Shown here: positions 1 to 8,828 of the stretch, in pieces
Numbering within the stretch: the stretch's first letter is position 1
Layout of the letters: each line of letters begins with the position of its first letter
Assembly: GCF_013141775.1 (NCBI RefSeq)
Contig: NZ_WHOB01000041.1
Location: forward strand, 36,840-100,839
Length of the DNA: 64,000 nucleotides
Origin: Paenibacillus phytohabitans
GTDB taxonomy: Bacteria > Bacillota > Bacilli > Paenibacillales > Paenibacillaceae
Direction of reading: 5' to 3'
Notes under the pieces: generated by a model
What the model saw: only the letters and a program-made list of their open reading frames with translations
Told to the model about the DNA's origin: nothing
Databases searched by the model: none
Made by a program: the position numbers and the translations under genes

Positions 1-39
1 GGGCAGGCCCGCGAGCAGCATGGGCGGTTAGAACTGTGA
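1..39 (+). CDS. possible 3' end of an upstream gene
   Basis: An open frame enters from the window edge and stops with TGA at 37-39, shortly before a hairpin terminator. Only 12 codons are visible, so no product can be named. By family knowledge, YesM kinases are usually paired with a YesN response regulator, and this could be its end; that is inference. Two other frames are also open for a short distance. Confidence 0.25.
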   Translation, partial: GQAREQHGRLEL

Positions 40-74
40 ACTTGCCGAACGTTCAGCGTGAGGCTTATGATATA

Positions 75-119
75 CAGGCTGTTCCCTATCTGCAGAGGAT
101 AAGGGGAGCAGCCTGTTTT
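75..119 (+). terminator. intrinsic terminator before the sensor kinase gene
   Basis: Arms CAGGCTGTTCCC-TATC and GATA-AGGGGAGCAGCCTG pair with one or two irregularities and are followed by TTTT. It would end transcription of whatever lies upstream of the kinase gene. Confidence 0.65.
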
Positions 120-156
120 CCATTGAACGGAAGGGGGAAGTGTTATTAAGAAGCTG

Positions 157-1953
157 GTGCGAATGATCAATAATATGAAGCTGAAATATAAGCTGATTTT
201 TTTCTACATTATTGTCGTCATGATACCTGTGCTGATTGTTGGTATTATTCTTACAAACTATTTTCGTGAGGGAGCCTTGAACAGAGCGATTGATCAGGCC
301 ACCAACAACGTGGAGAAGATCAAAAGCCAATTGTCCAGCAAGCTGCGTGTTCCGACGGATATTTCTAATCTGCTCTATTTTGACGAGGATCTTGAGCGGC
401 TGGTCACTACGCATTACCCGGATGCATTGGCGCTTACAAAGGCTTATTTGAATTACACGGATATCCGTGTATATGTTCTGCGGTACCGGGAAATTTCTAA
501 TATCCGCTTTTTCATTGATAATCCGAGCCTGGTTGATGATATGTCGATTGCACCATTGACTCCGGAGCTGGAGTCGAGAGACTGGTACAAGAAGGCCATG
601 CAGACCGGAGAGATTTACTGGATGTATATTCCCGACAAGGAGAAATATTTCAACAGCCCCAGAGGGACGATCAACAAGCTCAGCCTGATCCGTCAGGTGT
701 ACTACCGGGAATCCGGCAAATCCGGAATACTGATGGTGCAGGTTTCTCAGGATGAACTGAATCAGATGCTCTATCAGGAGCCGTTCGATACGTTAATCAT
801 CGATGAGCAGGGTTATATTGTATCGGCCAATGATCCGCAGCTTGTAGGCAGCACAGTGGATGATTTTGACATTGGCGTTGATGTGCAATTGCAGTCCAAG
901 GGTGTGCTCAAAACCAGGGTGAAGGACAAGGATTCTTACGTCATTATTGATGAAATGTCTCCTGAGCTGAGCAGCAGCAAGCTGAAGATCATCTCTATAT
1001 TTGAAACGAAAAGCATTCTGAGCGATGCCAATAATGTCAGCAAGCTGGGCCTCCTGATCGTTATTGGTGTGCTGCTGGTTGCCCTTGTGTTTGTATACAC
1101 CATCTCCCTGCTGACCACCAACCGTCTGCTGCGCCTGAGCCGCCAGCTGAATCAGGTAGCCCTTGGCAATCTGAATATCGTCTCCCGGATTGACGGGACG
1201 GATGAGATCGGCCAGCTGTCGCGGCAATTCAATTACATGGTGGCAAGTATTAACCGGCTGATCACCCAGGTGATTGAGAGCAATGAGAAGAACAGTGCAC
1301 TGGAGATCGCCCAGCGGGAGATCAAATTAAAAATGATGGCGAGCCAGATCCATCCGCATTTCCTGTTCAACGCACTGGAATCGATCCGCATGAATGCGCA
1401 TCTTAAGGGCGAGAAGGAGCTTGCGAACATCGTCAGACTACTCGGTAAGCTTATGCGCAAGAACCTCGAAGTAGGCCGCGAACGGGCGCCGATCAAGGAA
1501 GAAGTAGAGATGATCCGCTCTTATCTGGAGATCCAGAAGTTCCGGTATGAGGACAGGCTGGAGTATGAGATTAAATTTGACCCTAGAGCAGCTGAAATCA
1601 TGATCCCGCCGCTCATTATCCAGCCGCTTGTAGAGAATTCCGTAGTCCACGGGCTGGAGAACAAGCAAGGTACCGTTCATGTCAATGTCAGTATAACACT
1701 GGATGAGAACCAGGAGGTTCAGGTGCTTGTGACAGATGACGGCATCGGCATGAAGGAGGAAAGGCTGTCCGAGATCGTGGATGTGATTAGCAAAGTGGAG
1801 GAAGAGGAACGGGGACGGATCGGCCTGCGCAATGTGCATCAGAGACTGACTCTATATTACGGAGAGGAGCATGGTCTGAGAATTACAAGCCGATCAGGTG
1901 AAGGTACTGAGATAGCGTTTTCTATTCCCGTTGAAAGCGAGTTCAAGTCTTAA
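157..1953 (+). CDS. YesM-type sensor histidine kinase
   Basis: A membrane sensor kinase of the YesM/LytS-like class that controls carbohydrate ABC transporter operons. An N-terminal membrane segment (about residues 12-35), an extracellular sensor region, and a second membrane segment (about 295-320) lead into HAMP. The kinase box reads HPHFLFN (the likely phosphorylated His is about residue 401), followed by an N-box (PLVENSVVHGL), DDGIGM and a GIGLRN G-box. The response regulator partner is not in the window, probably upstream. The gene precedes two permeases, a binding protein and GH95, so it likely senses the sugar they handle. The GTG at 157 lies 18 bases from the strong AAGGGGGAAG ribosome site. 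An in-frame ATT at 145 is spaced much better (see findings). Confidence 0.9.
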   Translation: MRMINNMKLKYKLIFFYIIVVMIPVLIVGIILTNYFREGALNRAIDQATNNVEKIKSQLSSKLRVPTDISNLLYFDEDLERLVTTHYPDALALTKAYLNYTDIRVYVLRYREISNIRFFIDNPSLVDDMSIAPLTPELESRDWYKKAMQTGEIYWMYIPDKEKYFNSPRGTINKLSLIRQVYYRESGKSGILMVQVSQDELNQMLYQEPFDTLIIDEQGYIVSANDPQLVGSTVDDFDIGVDVQLQSKGVLKTRVKDKDSYVIIDEMSPELSSSKLKIISIFETKSILSDANNVSKLGLLIVIGVLLVALVFVYTISLLTTNRLLRLSRQLNQVALGNLNIVSRIDGTDEIGQLSRQFNYMVASINRLITQVIESNEKNSALEIAQREIKLKMMASQIHPHFLFNALESIRMNAHLKGEKELANIVRLLGKLMRKNLEVGRERAPIKEEVEMIRSYLEIQKFRYEDRLEYEIKFDPRAAEIMIPPLIIQPLVENSVVHGLENKQGTVHVNVSITLDENQEVQVLVTDDGIGMKEERLSEIVDVISKVEEEERGRIGLRNVHQRLTLYYGEEHGLRITSRSGEGTEIAFSIPVESEFKS

Positions 1954-1955
1954 GC

Positions 1956-2035
1956 AGCGCGGCCTGGGAGAATCTCTAATTTAGACAGGATTTTACGTGA
2001 AATCTGTTGGGTATTCTCTCCCGGGGTGCTGCGGT
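1956..2035 (+). other. structured intercistronic leader
   Basis: Nested pairing can be drawn between the kinase and permease genes. GCAGC (1956) pairs with GCTGC (near 2028), CTGGGAGAAT pairs with ATTCTCTCCCGG, and an inner ACAGGATTT pairs with AAATCTGT. No U-run follows. It may protect or process the transporter mRNA, or weaken read-through; this is inference. Confidence 0.4.
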
Positions 2036-2066
2036 AAGATAAGACTATAAAAACGAAGGGGGAATA

Positions 2067-3053
2067 ATGATCGTGAAAGCGCTCACTGAAAACGGTGTTA
2101 CAGCAAATGAAAGCGTAACCCCCCGCCCACCTGCGAAACGGAATAGTGGATTTTGGAAAAGCGTACTGCAGCAAAAGTACTTATATCTGATGTCTCTTCC
2201 ATTCGTGATCTGGGTATTTATTTTCAGCTATGTACCCATATGGGGATGGTTGATGGCATTCCAAAATTATAAGCCGGCTAAGACATTCGGCGAACAGAAG
2301 TGGGTTGGACTGGATAACTTCAAGGAGTTGTTCCATGACGAACGTTTCTATCTCGTATTAAGAAATACCCTGTCCATGAGCATCCTCGGGCTGATCTTTG
2401 GTTTCGTGGTTCCCATTACGTTTGCTATCATGCTCAATGAGCTGCGGGGGAGTATTTTCAAGAGAACGGTTCAAACCGTATCTTATCTGCCTCACTTTGT
2501 CTCCTGGGTCGTTGTAGGCGGGATTGTCTACAAGACACTCGCGATCGACGGAGGAATCGTGAACGATTTGCTGATGTGGTTACATATCACTGATGAGCCA
2601 ATCCAATTCATGGCCCAAGGTAAATATTTCTGGGGAATTTTGACTGCATCCGATATATGGAAAGAAACAGGCTGGGGTGCAATCATCTATTTGGCAGCGA
2701 TTACAGGGATCGATAAAGAGCTGTACGAAGCCGCAAAAGTGGATGGTGCAGGAAGAATTAAGCAGGCATTCAATATTACCTTGCCGGGTATCCGTTCAAC
2801 CGTTATGGTGCTGCTCATTATGAATATCGGCCATCTGATCGGTATCGGCTTCGAGAAACAGTTCCAGCTGCAGAACAACCTGGTCACCGATTATTCGGAA
2901 GTGCTGGATTTGTATGCGCTTAAGTATGGTATTCAGATCATGCGGTTCTCTTATGGTACTGCAATAAGTATGTTCACCTCCGTAGTCAGTGTAATCCTGC
3001 TGTTCGCGGCTAACGGTCTGATGAAGAAATTCACTAAAGAAAGCATTATGTAA
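2067..3053 (+). CDS. carbohydrate ABC transporter permease, LplB/YteP type
   Basis: First inner-membrane permease of a CUT1-type sugar importer. The 328 residues begin with a cytoplasmic tail, then six predicted membrane segments starting at LYLMSLPFVIWVFIFSY. The EAA loop that contacts the ATPase is visible as EAAKVDGAGRIKQAFNITLP. ATG at 2067 follows GAAGGGGGA with good spacing. The second permease starts 14 bases downstream and the lipoprotein binding protein follows, so the three form one importer. No ATPase gene is present; by family knowledge a shared MsmX-type ATPase encoded elsewhere normally serves such systems. Confidence 0.93.
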   Translation: MIVKALTENGVTANESVTPRPPAKRNSGFWKSVLQQKYLYLMSLPFVIWVFIFSYVPIWGWLMAFQNYKPAKTFGEQKWVGLDNFKELFHDERFYLVLRNTLSMSILGLIFGFVVPITFAIMLNELRGSIFKRTVQTVSYLPHFVSWVVVGGIVYKTLAIDGGIVNDLLMWLHITDEPIQFMAQGKYFWGILTASDIWKETGWGAIIYLAAITGIDKELYEAAKVDGAGRIKQAFNITLPGIRSTVMVLLIMNIGHLIGIGFEKQFQLQNNLVTDYSEVLDLYALKYGIQIMRFSYGTAISMFTSVVSVILLFAANGLMKKFTKESIM

Positions 3054-3067
3054 GGAGGGGACCATAA

Positions 3068-3967
3068 ATGGGTGGCAAAGCATTTCAAATGACAAAAGGT
3101 GAGCGTGCATTCGACATCTTTCTGTACACTGCTCTTACATTAATCATGATTGTGACGTTGTATCCCTTCCTGAACGTACTGGCGATTTCTTTCAATGAAT
3201 CTACAGATACCGTTCGGGGCGGCATCTATATCTTCCCGAGAGCCTGGACGCTTGAGAATTACCAGCGGATCTTCAGCTATACCGGCCTGATTCAGGGCTT
3301 CAAGATATCTATTCTGCGTACCCTTTCAGGTACACTTCTGGGTCTGATCAGTGCTTCCATGCTGGCCTTTACGCTCAGCCGTCCGGAATTCAGAGCGAGA
3401 AAATTCATCTCGACTTTCCTGGCCCTGACAATGTATTTCTCCGGCGGTATGGTACCTATGTACATTCTGATGAAAGATTTGAATCTGATCGGAACGTTCT
3501 GGATTTACATCCTTCCGGGTATGGTATCCGCATTTAACGTCTTCATTATCCGTTCCTTTATGGACGGGCTGCCATTTGCTCTTCAGGAATCCGCCAAGCT
3601 GGACGGTGCGAATGACTTTATGATTTTCTATAAGATCATCCTTCCGCTCTGTAAACCGGTACTGGCAACCATCGCGCTGTTCCTGGCCGTTGGCCAATGG
3701 AATGAATGGTTCACAACGTATCTGTATAACGGTAACAAGCCGCATTTGACTACATTGCAGTATGAGCTGATGAAGGTATTGTCGTCTACCAATCAGGGCA
3801 GCGGCATGGTGAATGCGAACGATATGGCGCGGCAGATGGCGCAGATTTCACCTGAATCGATCAAGATGGCGATTACGATTGTCGTAACTGTACCTATTCT
3901 GGTTGTATATCCGTTCCTGCAAAAGTACTTCGTAGGCGGTATGACGCTGGGTGCAGTTAAAGCGTAA
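3068..3967 (+). CDS. carbohydrate ABC transporter permease, LplC/YtcP type
   Basis: Second permease of the importer, 299 residues, with about six membrane segments and a typical EAA loop (ESAKLDGANDFMIFYKIILP). The start ATG at 3068 sits eight bases after AAGGAGGGG. Its close spacing to the first permease shows translational coupling. The heterodimer would carry an oligosaccharide delivered by the lipoprotein at 4157. The nearby GH95 enzyme suggests a fucosylated glycan, though this is inference from context. Confidence 0.93.
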   Translation: MGGKAFQMTKGERAFDIFLYTALTLIMIVTLYPFLNVLAISFNESTDTVRGGIYIFPRAWTLENYQRIFSYTGLIQGFKISILRTLSGTLLGLISASMLAFTLSRPEFRARKFISTFLALTMYFSGGMVPMYILMKDLNLIGTFWIYILPGMVSAFNVFIIRSFMDGLPFALQESAKLDGANDFMIFYKIILPLCKPVLATIALFLAVGQWNEWFTTYLYNGNKPHLTTLQYELMKVLSSTNQGSGMVNANDMARQMAQISPESIKMAITIVVTVPILVVYPFLQKYFVGGMTLGAVKA

Positions 3968-4041
3968 GCCTGGCAATAGATTGAAATGGAACAGCTGCCT
4001 GGTTCAGTGCAGGATCAGGCGGCTATCCAATCTCAGGGTTA

Positions 4042-4071
4042 TTGTTAAATAGTGGAATTTATATTTATAGT
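4042..4071 (+). promoter_or_regulatory. SigA-type promoter of the binding-protein gene
   Basis: TTGTTA (4042-4047), an 18-base spacer and TATAGT (4066-4071) lie in the gap between permease and binding protein. An extra promoter here would explain the excess of binding protein over permeases usual in such systems. Confidence 0.5.
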
Positions 4072-4075
4072 AGTT

Positions 4076-4091
4076 TTGCAAGCGTTCACAA
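4076..4091 (+). promoter_or_regulatory. catabolite response element (cre) for CcpA
   Basis: TTGCAAGCGTTCACAA matches the cre consensus WTGNNARCGNWWWCAW at 15 of 16 positions. It spans the predicted transcription start of the promoter just upstream, a usual position for CcpA repression when a preferred sugar is available. Confidence 0.65.
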
Positions 4092-4156
4092 TGGTATATT
4101 CAGGTCAATCCTGATATGCATAGATGAAACATACTAATTTACAAGGGGGATATACA

Positions 4157-5902
4157 ATGAATCGCAAGAGTACCAAAACAATCTTTACACTCATGCTTAT
4201 GAGCTCTATGCTGATCGCCGGTTGTGGAGGCAATAACAATAATGCGGCCAACAACACGACATCTAACAACACAGGAAACACACCTGCAGCCAGTAATGCA
4301 GCAGCAGATGATACCGCATTAGATACTTCTCCGTTCACGATCTCTTTCTTCGGCGGTGACGCCAGCCCGAACTGGAACAAAATGCAGGATGAAGTCGGTA
4401 AAGCCATTACTGAAAAAACAGGTGTTACTATTGAAGCTGAATTTGATGTAGGCAGCGGCGGCGGCGACCAAAAAATCCCGATGATGGCTGCCAGCGGCGA
4501 CGTGCCTGATCTGATCTTCGCCAAAGGAAACTTGAGCACCCTGGTGGATGCCGGCCTGATTATTGATATGACGGAACTGATTGATAAATATGCTCCGAAC
4601 CTCAAGAAGGTCTATGGCGAAAACATGGGCCGTCTGAAATACAGCCTGGATGACCAAGCGATCTATCAGATTCCTACGAATATGGGTGTCGGCCAACAAG
4701 CCTTCGACGCTACAGGCGGATTTGAAATTCAGCACCGTGTATTGAAGGAACTGGGCTATCCTGAAGTGAAAACACTGGCAGATTATGAGAAAGTACTGAA
4801 GGATTATGTGGCTCTGCATCCGGAAACCGATGGTCAGCCGACAATTCCATTGACGCTGAACGCTGATGACTGGAAAATCATGATCACCGTTACGAACCCG
4901 GCCTTCACTACAACAGGTGCACCGGATGATGGCGAGTATTATGTAGATCCTGAGACCTATGAAGCACAGCTGCACTACAAACGTCCGGCAGAAAAAGAAT
5001 ATTTCCGCTGGTTGAACGGAATGTACGCTCAAGGTCTGCTTGATAAGGATACCTTCGTACAAAAAGACGATCAATACAAAGCTAAAGTTGCCAGCGGCCG
5101 TGTACTCGGTCTGATCTCCCAGGAGTGGGAATACTCCGATGGTGAGAATGCTCTGAAGGCAGCCGGTAAAGATGAGTATACTTACGGTCACTTCCCAGTA
5201 ACCCTGTCCGATGAGTATAAAGATCATTCCTTCATGCAGACAGGTATCGACGGCTATGGCCTTGCGATTACTACTGCAGCCAAAGACCCTGTCCGGATCA
5301 TCAAATGGCTGGACTGGATGTCCTCCGATGAAGGTCAGATTCTGAGAACCTGGGGTATTGAAGGCACGCACTACACTGTAAATGCAGATGGTAAACGCGA
5401 AGTTCTTCCTGAAATCAGCGACGGATTAGCTAACGATACTGCAAACACCCAGAAAAAAACCGGGATTGGCCAGTACCTTATCTTCGGTGCACGTTATGGT
5501 GATGGTGTGAAGGATTCCACTGACAACTACTACACTACAAGCTTCCCGGATCAGATCGTAGCTTCTTACTCCGATGCTGAGAAGGAATCACTTGCCGGAT
5601 ACAAGGCTACTACATGGAAAGATTTGTTCCCTAAAGAAGATGAATTCCCGATCAAAGAAACAGGCGCCCTGTACAACCTGCCGGTTCCAACTGACGGTCA
5701 ATATCAGGTAATCTACAAGAAGACACAGGATATCATCCGCAAACGTATTCCTGAAGCCATCCTGTCGAAACCGGCAGACTTTGATAAAGTGTATGACGCC
5801 TTCCTGGCAGAGCTGGATAAAGCCGGCGCTCAGGATATGGAAAAAGAATTCACAGAGCTCGTGAAAAAGAGAGTAACCCTGTGGACAGGTAAAACGTTCT
5901 AA
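4157..5902 (+). CDS. extracellular sugar-binding lipoprotein
   Basis: Solute-binding protein of the importer, anchored outside the membrane. A lipoprotein signal peptide ends in LIAGC, with the lipidated Cys about residue 26, followed by an Asn/Ala/Thr-rich flexible linker to about residue 55 and a long binding domain of the LplA/YtcQ type (581 residues in all). The start was placed at ATG 4157 because AAGGGGGA lies just before it; an earlier in-frame ATG at 4124 has no such site. A terminator follows. Substrate is inferred only from the neighbouring GH95 gene. Confidence 0.93.
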   Translation: MNRKSTKTIFTLMLMSSMLIAGCGGNNNNAANNTTSNNTGNTPAASNAAADDTALDTSPFTISFFGGDASPNWNKMQDEVGKAITEKTGVTIEAEFDVGSGGGDQKIPMMAASGDVPDLIFAKGNLSTLVDAGLIIDMTELIDKYAPNLKKVYGENMGRLKYSLDDQAIYQIPTNMGVGQQAFDATGGFEIQHRVLKELGYPEVKTLADYEKVLKDYVALHPETDGQPTIPLTLNADDWKIMITVTNPAFTTTGAPDDGEYYVDPETYEAQLHYKRPAEKEYFRWLNGMYAQGLLDKDTFVQKDDQYKAKVASGRVLGLISQEWEYSDGENALKAAGKDEYTYGHFPVTLSDEYKDHSFMQTGIDGYGLAITTAAKDPVRIIKWLDWMSSDEGQILRTWGIEGTHYTVNADGKREVLPEISDGLANDTANTQKKTGIGQYLIFGARYGDGVKDSTDNYYTTSFPDQIVASYSDAEKESLAGYKATTWKDLFPKEDEFPIKETGALYNLPVPTDGQYQVIYKKTQDIIRKRIPEAILSKPADFDKVYDAFLAELDKAGAQDMEKEFTELVKKRVTLWTGKTF

Positions 5903-5935
5903 TCAATAATGGGATGTAGGTCATTCCATACAGCG

Positions 5936-5962
5936 AAGGCCCGACTTAGGTCAGGGCCTTTT
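5936..5962 (+). terminator. terminator after the binding-protein gene
   Basis: AAGGCCC and GGGCCTT enclose a short GAC/GTC stem-loop, followed by TTTT. It lies 34 bases before the GH95 start, so it may attenuate rather than block transcription into that gene. Confidence 0.6.
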
Positions 5963-5999
5963 GCCGTACTCAGATATTATTACGGAGGGCGAGAAGCGA

Positions 6000-8381
6000 A
6001 TGGATAACAACAGGCATCACCCGTGGAAATTAAAGTACGGCCAGCCGGCGGCAGTCTGGGAAGAAGCGCTGCCGCTTGGTAACGGGCATATGGGCGCTAT
6101 GGTGTTTGGCGGTACCGCCAAAGAGCAGATTCAGCTGAATGAAGATACCCTGTGGTCCGGTTTTCCGCGGGACACGAACAACTATGAAGCCCTGCGGTAT
6201 CTGAAGAAGGTACGGGAGCTGGTATCCTCCGGCAAATATGGGGAAGCTGAGGATGTAGTCAACGCGCATATGCTTGGAGTGAATGCCCAAGCTTATATGC
6301 CGCTGGGGGATCTGCTGCTGGAGCAGGCTGGTGTAGAGAACTGTACATCATATGAACGTGAACTGGATCTGGACAGCGGGATTGCCAAGGTGAGGTATCA
6401 CAATGAGCAGGGGGCATTTACCCGGGAAGTATTCATCAGTGCTCCGGACAAGGTGGGTGTCGTTCACCTCACAAGTGCGGTGCCGGGCGGACTTCATCTA
6501 GAACTTGCTCTCAGTAGCCAGCTGAAGCATACGGTCAGTTCTGAAACTGAGCAACAACTGGTGCTCCATGGCCGCTGTCCGTCGCATATTGCTGACAACT
6601 ATCATCAGGATCATCCCGTGGCCGTTCGCTATGAGGAGGGTCTCGGGATTGCCTTCGAGCTGCACCTGCAGGCACAGGTAACCGGGGGAGGAAGCATCCA
6701 TCATTCGGATGGCAAGCTTGTCATATCCGGCGCTGATAGTGTACTTCTGCTGCTTGCGGCCGGCACGGACTATGAAGAGGTGCAGTCCAGTGCAAGCCAC
6801 AAAAAAGCAGGAGCGGTGAAGGATTCCGAAGTTATTGTAAGCCCTGCGGAAGTTTGTGCAAGCAGGCTGACCGCAGCTGCGGGCAAATCCTATGAGGAGC
6901 TGCGGAGACGGCATACAGAAGATCATCAGGCGGTATTCCGCCGCATGGATCTGGATCTGGGCGGTCATGAAGCGGACAATCTGCCGACCGATGAACGTCT
7001 GGCTGCCTATAAGAACGGCCAGGAGGACCCGGCGCTGGAGGCGCTGCTGTTCCAATACGGGCGCTATCTGTTGATGGGCAGCTCGCGTGCCGGAACACAG
7101 GCCGCCAATCTGCAGGGCATCTGGAATAATCATGTACAGCCGCCATGGAACAGCAATTATACGACCAATATTAATACGCAGATGAATTACTGGCTGGCAG
7201 AGGTCTGTAATCTCAGTGAATTCCATGAACCGCTGATTGACCTCATTAAGGAGCTCAGTGAGACCGGGGCCAGAACGGCTGCCATTCATTACGGGGCACG
7301 CGGCTGGGTAGCTCATCACAATGTCGATTTGTGGAAGGCGTCTAACCCTTCCGGCGGAGATGCCAGTTGGGCGTTCTGGCCGATGGGCGGCGTCTGGTTG
7401 TCCCGGCATCTGTGGGAGCATTACGAATTCACGCCGGATGCCGTTTATCTGGAAGAGACGGCATATCCGTTAATGAAGGGAGCGGCACTCTTCTGCCTGG
7501 ACTGGCTGGTGGAAGGGCCGGACGGCAAGCTGGTAACTAGCCCGTCTACTTCACCGGAGAACCGGTTTGTAACAGAAGACGGCAGAGCCAGCAGCATATC
7601 CATGGGCTCGGCCATGGATATAAGCCTGATCAATGAATTGATGCAGCACTGCCTGCAGGCTGCACGGATTCTCGGCGTGGATCCGGAGTTCCAGGCTGAA
7701 TTGGAGAAGACGCTCTCCCGTCTGTCACCGCTGAAGATTGCTGAAGACGGGCGGCTGCAGGAGTGGATCTATGACTTCACTGAATCCGAGCCGGGACACC
7801 GTCATGTCTCGCACTTGTACAGCCTCTATCCGGGCAACCGTATCAACAAACGGGACACACCGGAGCTGCTGGAGGCGAGCCGTTTATCTCTTCAGAAGCG
7901 GATCGCTTCCGGCGGCGGGCATACCGGCTGGAGCTGTGCCTGGCTGATTAATCTGTATGCCCGGCTGGAGGACGGTGATTCGGCTTATGGTTTTGTCCGT
8001 ACGCTGTTAACCCGTTCGGTCTATCCGAATCTGTTCGACGCGCATCCGCCGTTTCAGATTGACGGTAATTTCGGCGCTGCTGCGGGGATTGCGGAAATGC
8101 TGCTGCAGAGTCATCTGGGTGAGCTTGCGCTGCTTCCGGCGCTGCCCGGAGCCTGGAAGAACGGCCGGATCAGCGGCCTGAAGGCACGCGGCGGCTATGT
8201 GGTTGACATGGACTGGCAGGATGGACTGCTGGTATCCGCCCGGATCACAGCGAAGTATGATGGACTGCTGCGTCTCAGCTATGCGCAGGAGCTGAAGCTG
8301 CAGCTTCCTGACGGCAGCGCGCAGGTGGTAGAACCTGCGATTGAGGTTAAAGCGGGCGAGACTTATCTTGTGACGTTGTAG
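6000..8381 (+). CDS. GH95 family alpha-L-fucosidase-like glycoside hydrolase
   Basis: A 793-residue enzyme of glycoside hydrolase family 95, which removes terminal alpha-1,2-L-fucose (some members alpha-L-galactose) by inversion. The N-terminal beta domain begins PAAVWEEALPLGNGHMGAM. The (alpha/alpha)6 barrel carries the family residues: Asn390 and Asn392 in TTNINTQMNYW, Glu520 in TSPENRF, and Asp688 in QIDGNFG. These match Asn421/Asn423/Glu566/Asp766 of the characterised Bifidobacterium enzyme. There is no signal peptide, so it acts in the cytoplasm on imported oligosaccharides. ATG 6000 is preferred over an upstream in-frame start because GGAGGG precedes it. Confidence 0.93.
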   Translation: MDNNRHHPWKLKYGQPAAVWEEALPLGNGHMGAMVFGGTAKEQIQLNEDTLWSGFPRDTNNYEALRYLKKVRELVSSGKYGEAEDVVNAHMLGVNAQAYMPLGDLLLEQAGVENCTSYERELDLDSGIAKVRYHNEQGAFTREVFISAPDKVGVVHLTSAVPGGLHLELALSSQLKHTVSSETEQQLVLHGRCPSHIADNYHQDHPVAVRYEEGLGIAFELHLQAQVTGGGSIHHSDGKLVISGADSVLLLLAAGTDYEEVQSSASHKKAGAVKDSEVIVSPAEVCASRLTAAAGKSYEELRRRHTEDHQAVFRRMDLDLGGHEADNLPTDERLAAYKNGQEDPALEALLFQYGRYLLMGSSRAGTQAANLQGIWNNHVQPPWNSNYTTNINTQMNYWLAEVCNLSEFHEPLIDLIKELSETGARTAAIHYGARGWVAHHNVDLWKASNPSGGDASWAFWPMGGVWLSRHLWEHYEFTPDAVYLEETAYPLMKGAALFCLDWLVEGPDGKLVTSPSTSPENRFVTEDGRASSISMGSAMDISLINELMQHCLQAARILGVDPEFQAELEKTLSRLSPLKIAEDGRLQEWIYDFTESEPGHRHVSHLYSLYPGNRINKRDTPELLEASRLSLQKRIASGGGHTGWSCAWLINLYARLEDGDSAYGFVRTLLTRSVYPNLFDAHPPFQIDGNFGAAAGIAEMLLQSHLGELALLPALPGAWKNGRISGLKARGGYVVDMDWQDGLLVSARITAKYDGLLRLSYAQELKLQLPDGSAQVVEPAIEVKAGETYLVTL

Positions 8382-8439
8382 GCAGTGAACTGTAAGCTGT
8401 GAACGTGAACGCTTAAGTGTATCATAGATAAGTGCAGCC

Positions 8440-8485
8440 GAAGCTGCTGCTTCCCGGAGATGGACCGGGAGGCAGCGGCTTTTTG
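8440..8485 (+). terminator. terminator of the glycan locus
   Basis: AGCTGCTGCTTCCCGG pairs with CCGGGAGGCAGCGGCTT around a short loop and is followed by a T-run. It closes the GH95 transcript. Confidence 0.85.
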
Positions 8486-8532
8486 ATGATCTATTTTCAC
8501 GCCCGCATACCTCCTGAGCATTCCGCCTGCCC

Positions 8533-8632
8533 CAGCCCACTCCGCCGCCAGCCCACCCGCCAGCCACCTACCAGCCCACCCACTCACCCGCCAGCCACCT
8601 ACCCACCCACCCACTCACCCGCCCACCAGTGC
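8533..8632. repeat. C-rich low-complexity repeat with a G-quadruplex motif on the minus strand
   Basis: A stretch of CCCA/CCGCCAGCCACCTA repeats lies in the 447-base gap between GH95 and the transglutaminase-like gene. On the minus strand 8602-8624 gives five runs of GGG separated by 1, 1, 5 and 1 bases. Short open frames cross it but none has a convincing start, so it is taken as non-coding. Confidence 0.7.
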
Positions 8633-8828
8633 TTGTCCTGATAATATTTATGGGGAGGATACTTATGCGCCGGGTGTGCCGGGCCGATAATAAGGAATAT
8701 AACAGGTATCTCAGGTTCAGGTTCAAAGGTTTCGGGGGTTGGAGTTGTATACAGGGGATTTCCGGCATTTACTATAGAGTAAACGGCTAATCATCCATTA
8801 TATAGATTGCAGGAGGCACTTGAAGGCT

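Noticed and set aside
4319..5371. 350-residue minus-strand frame opposite the sugar-binding lipoprotein
   Set aside because: Shadow of a gene with a convincing signal peptide and family match.
8432..8768. Proline/threonine-rich or Gly/Trp-rich small proteins in the C-rich repeat
   Set aside because: Low-complexity frames without ribosome sites, overlapping a terminator and a quadruplex motif.
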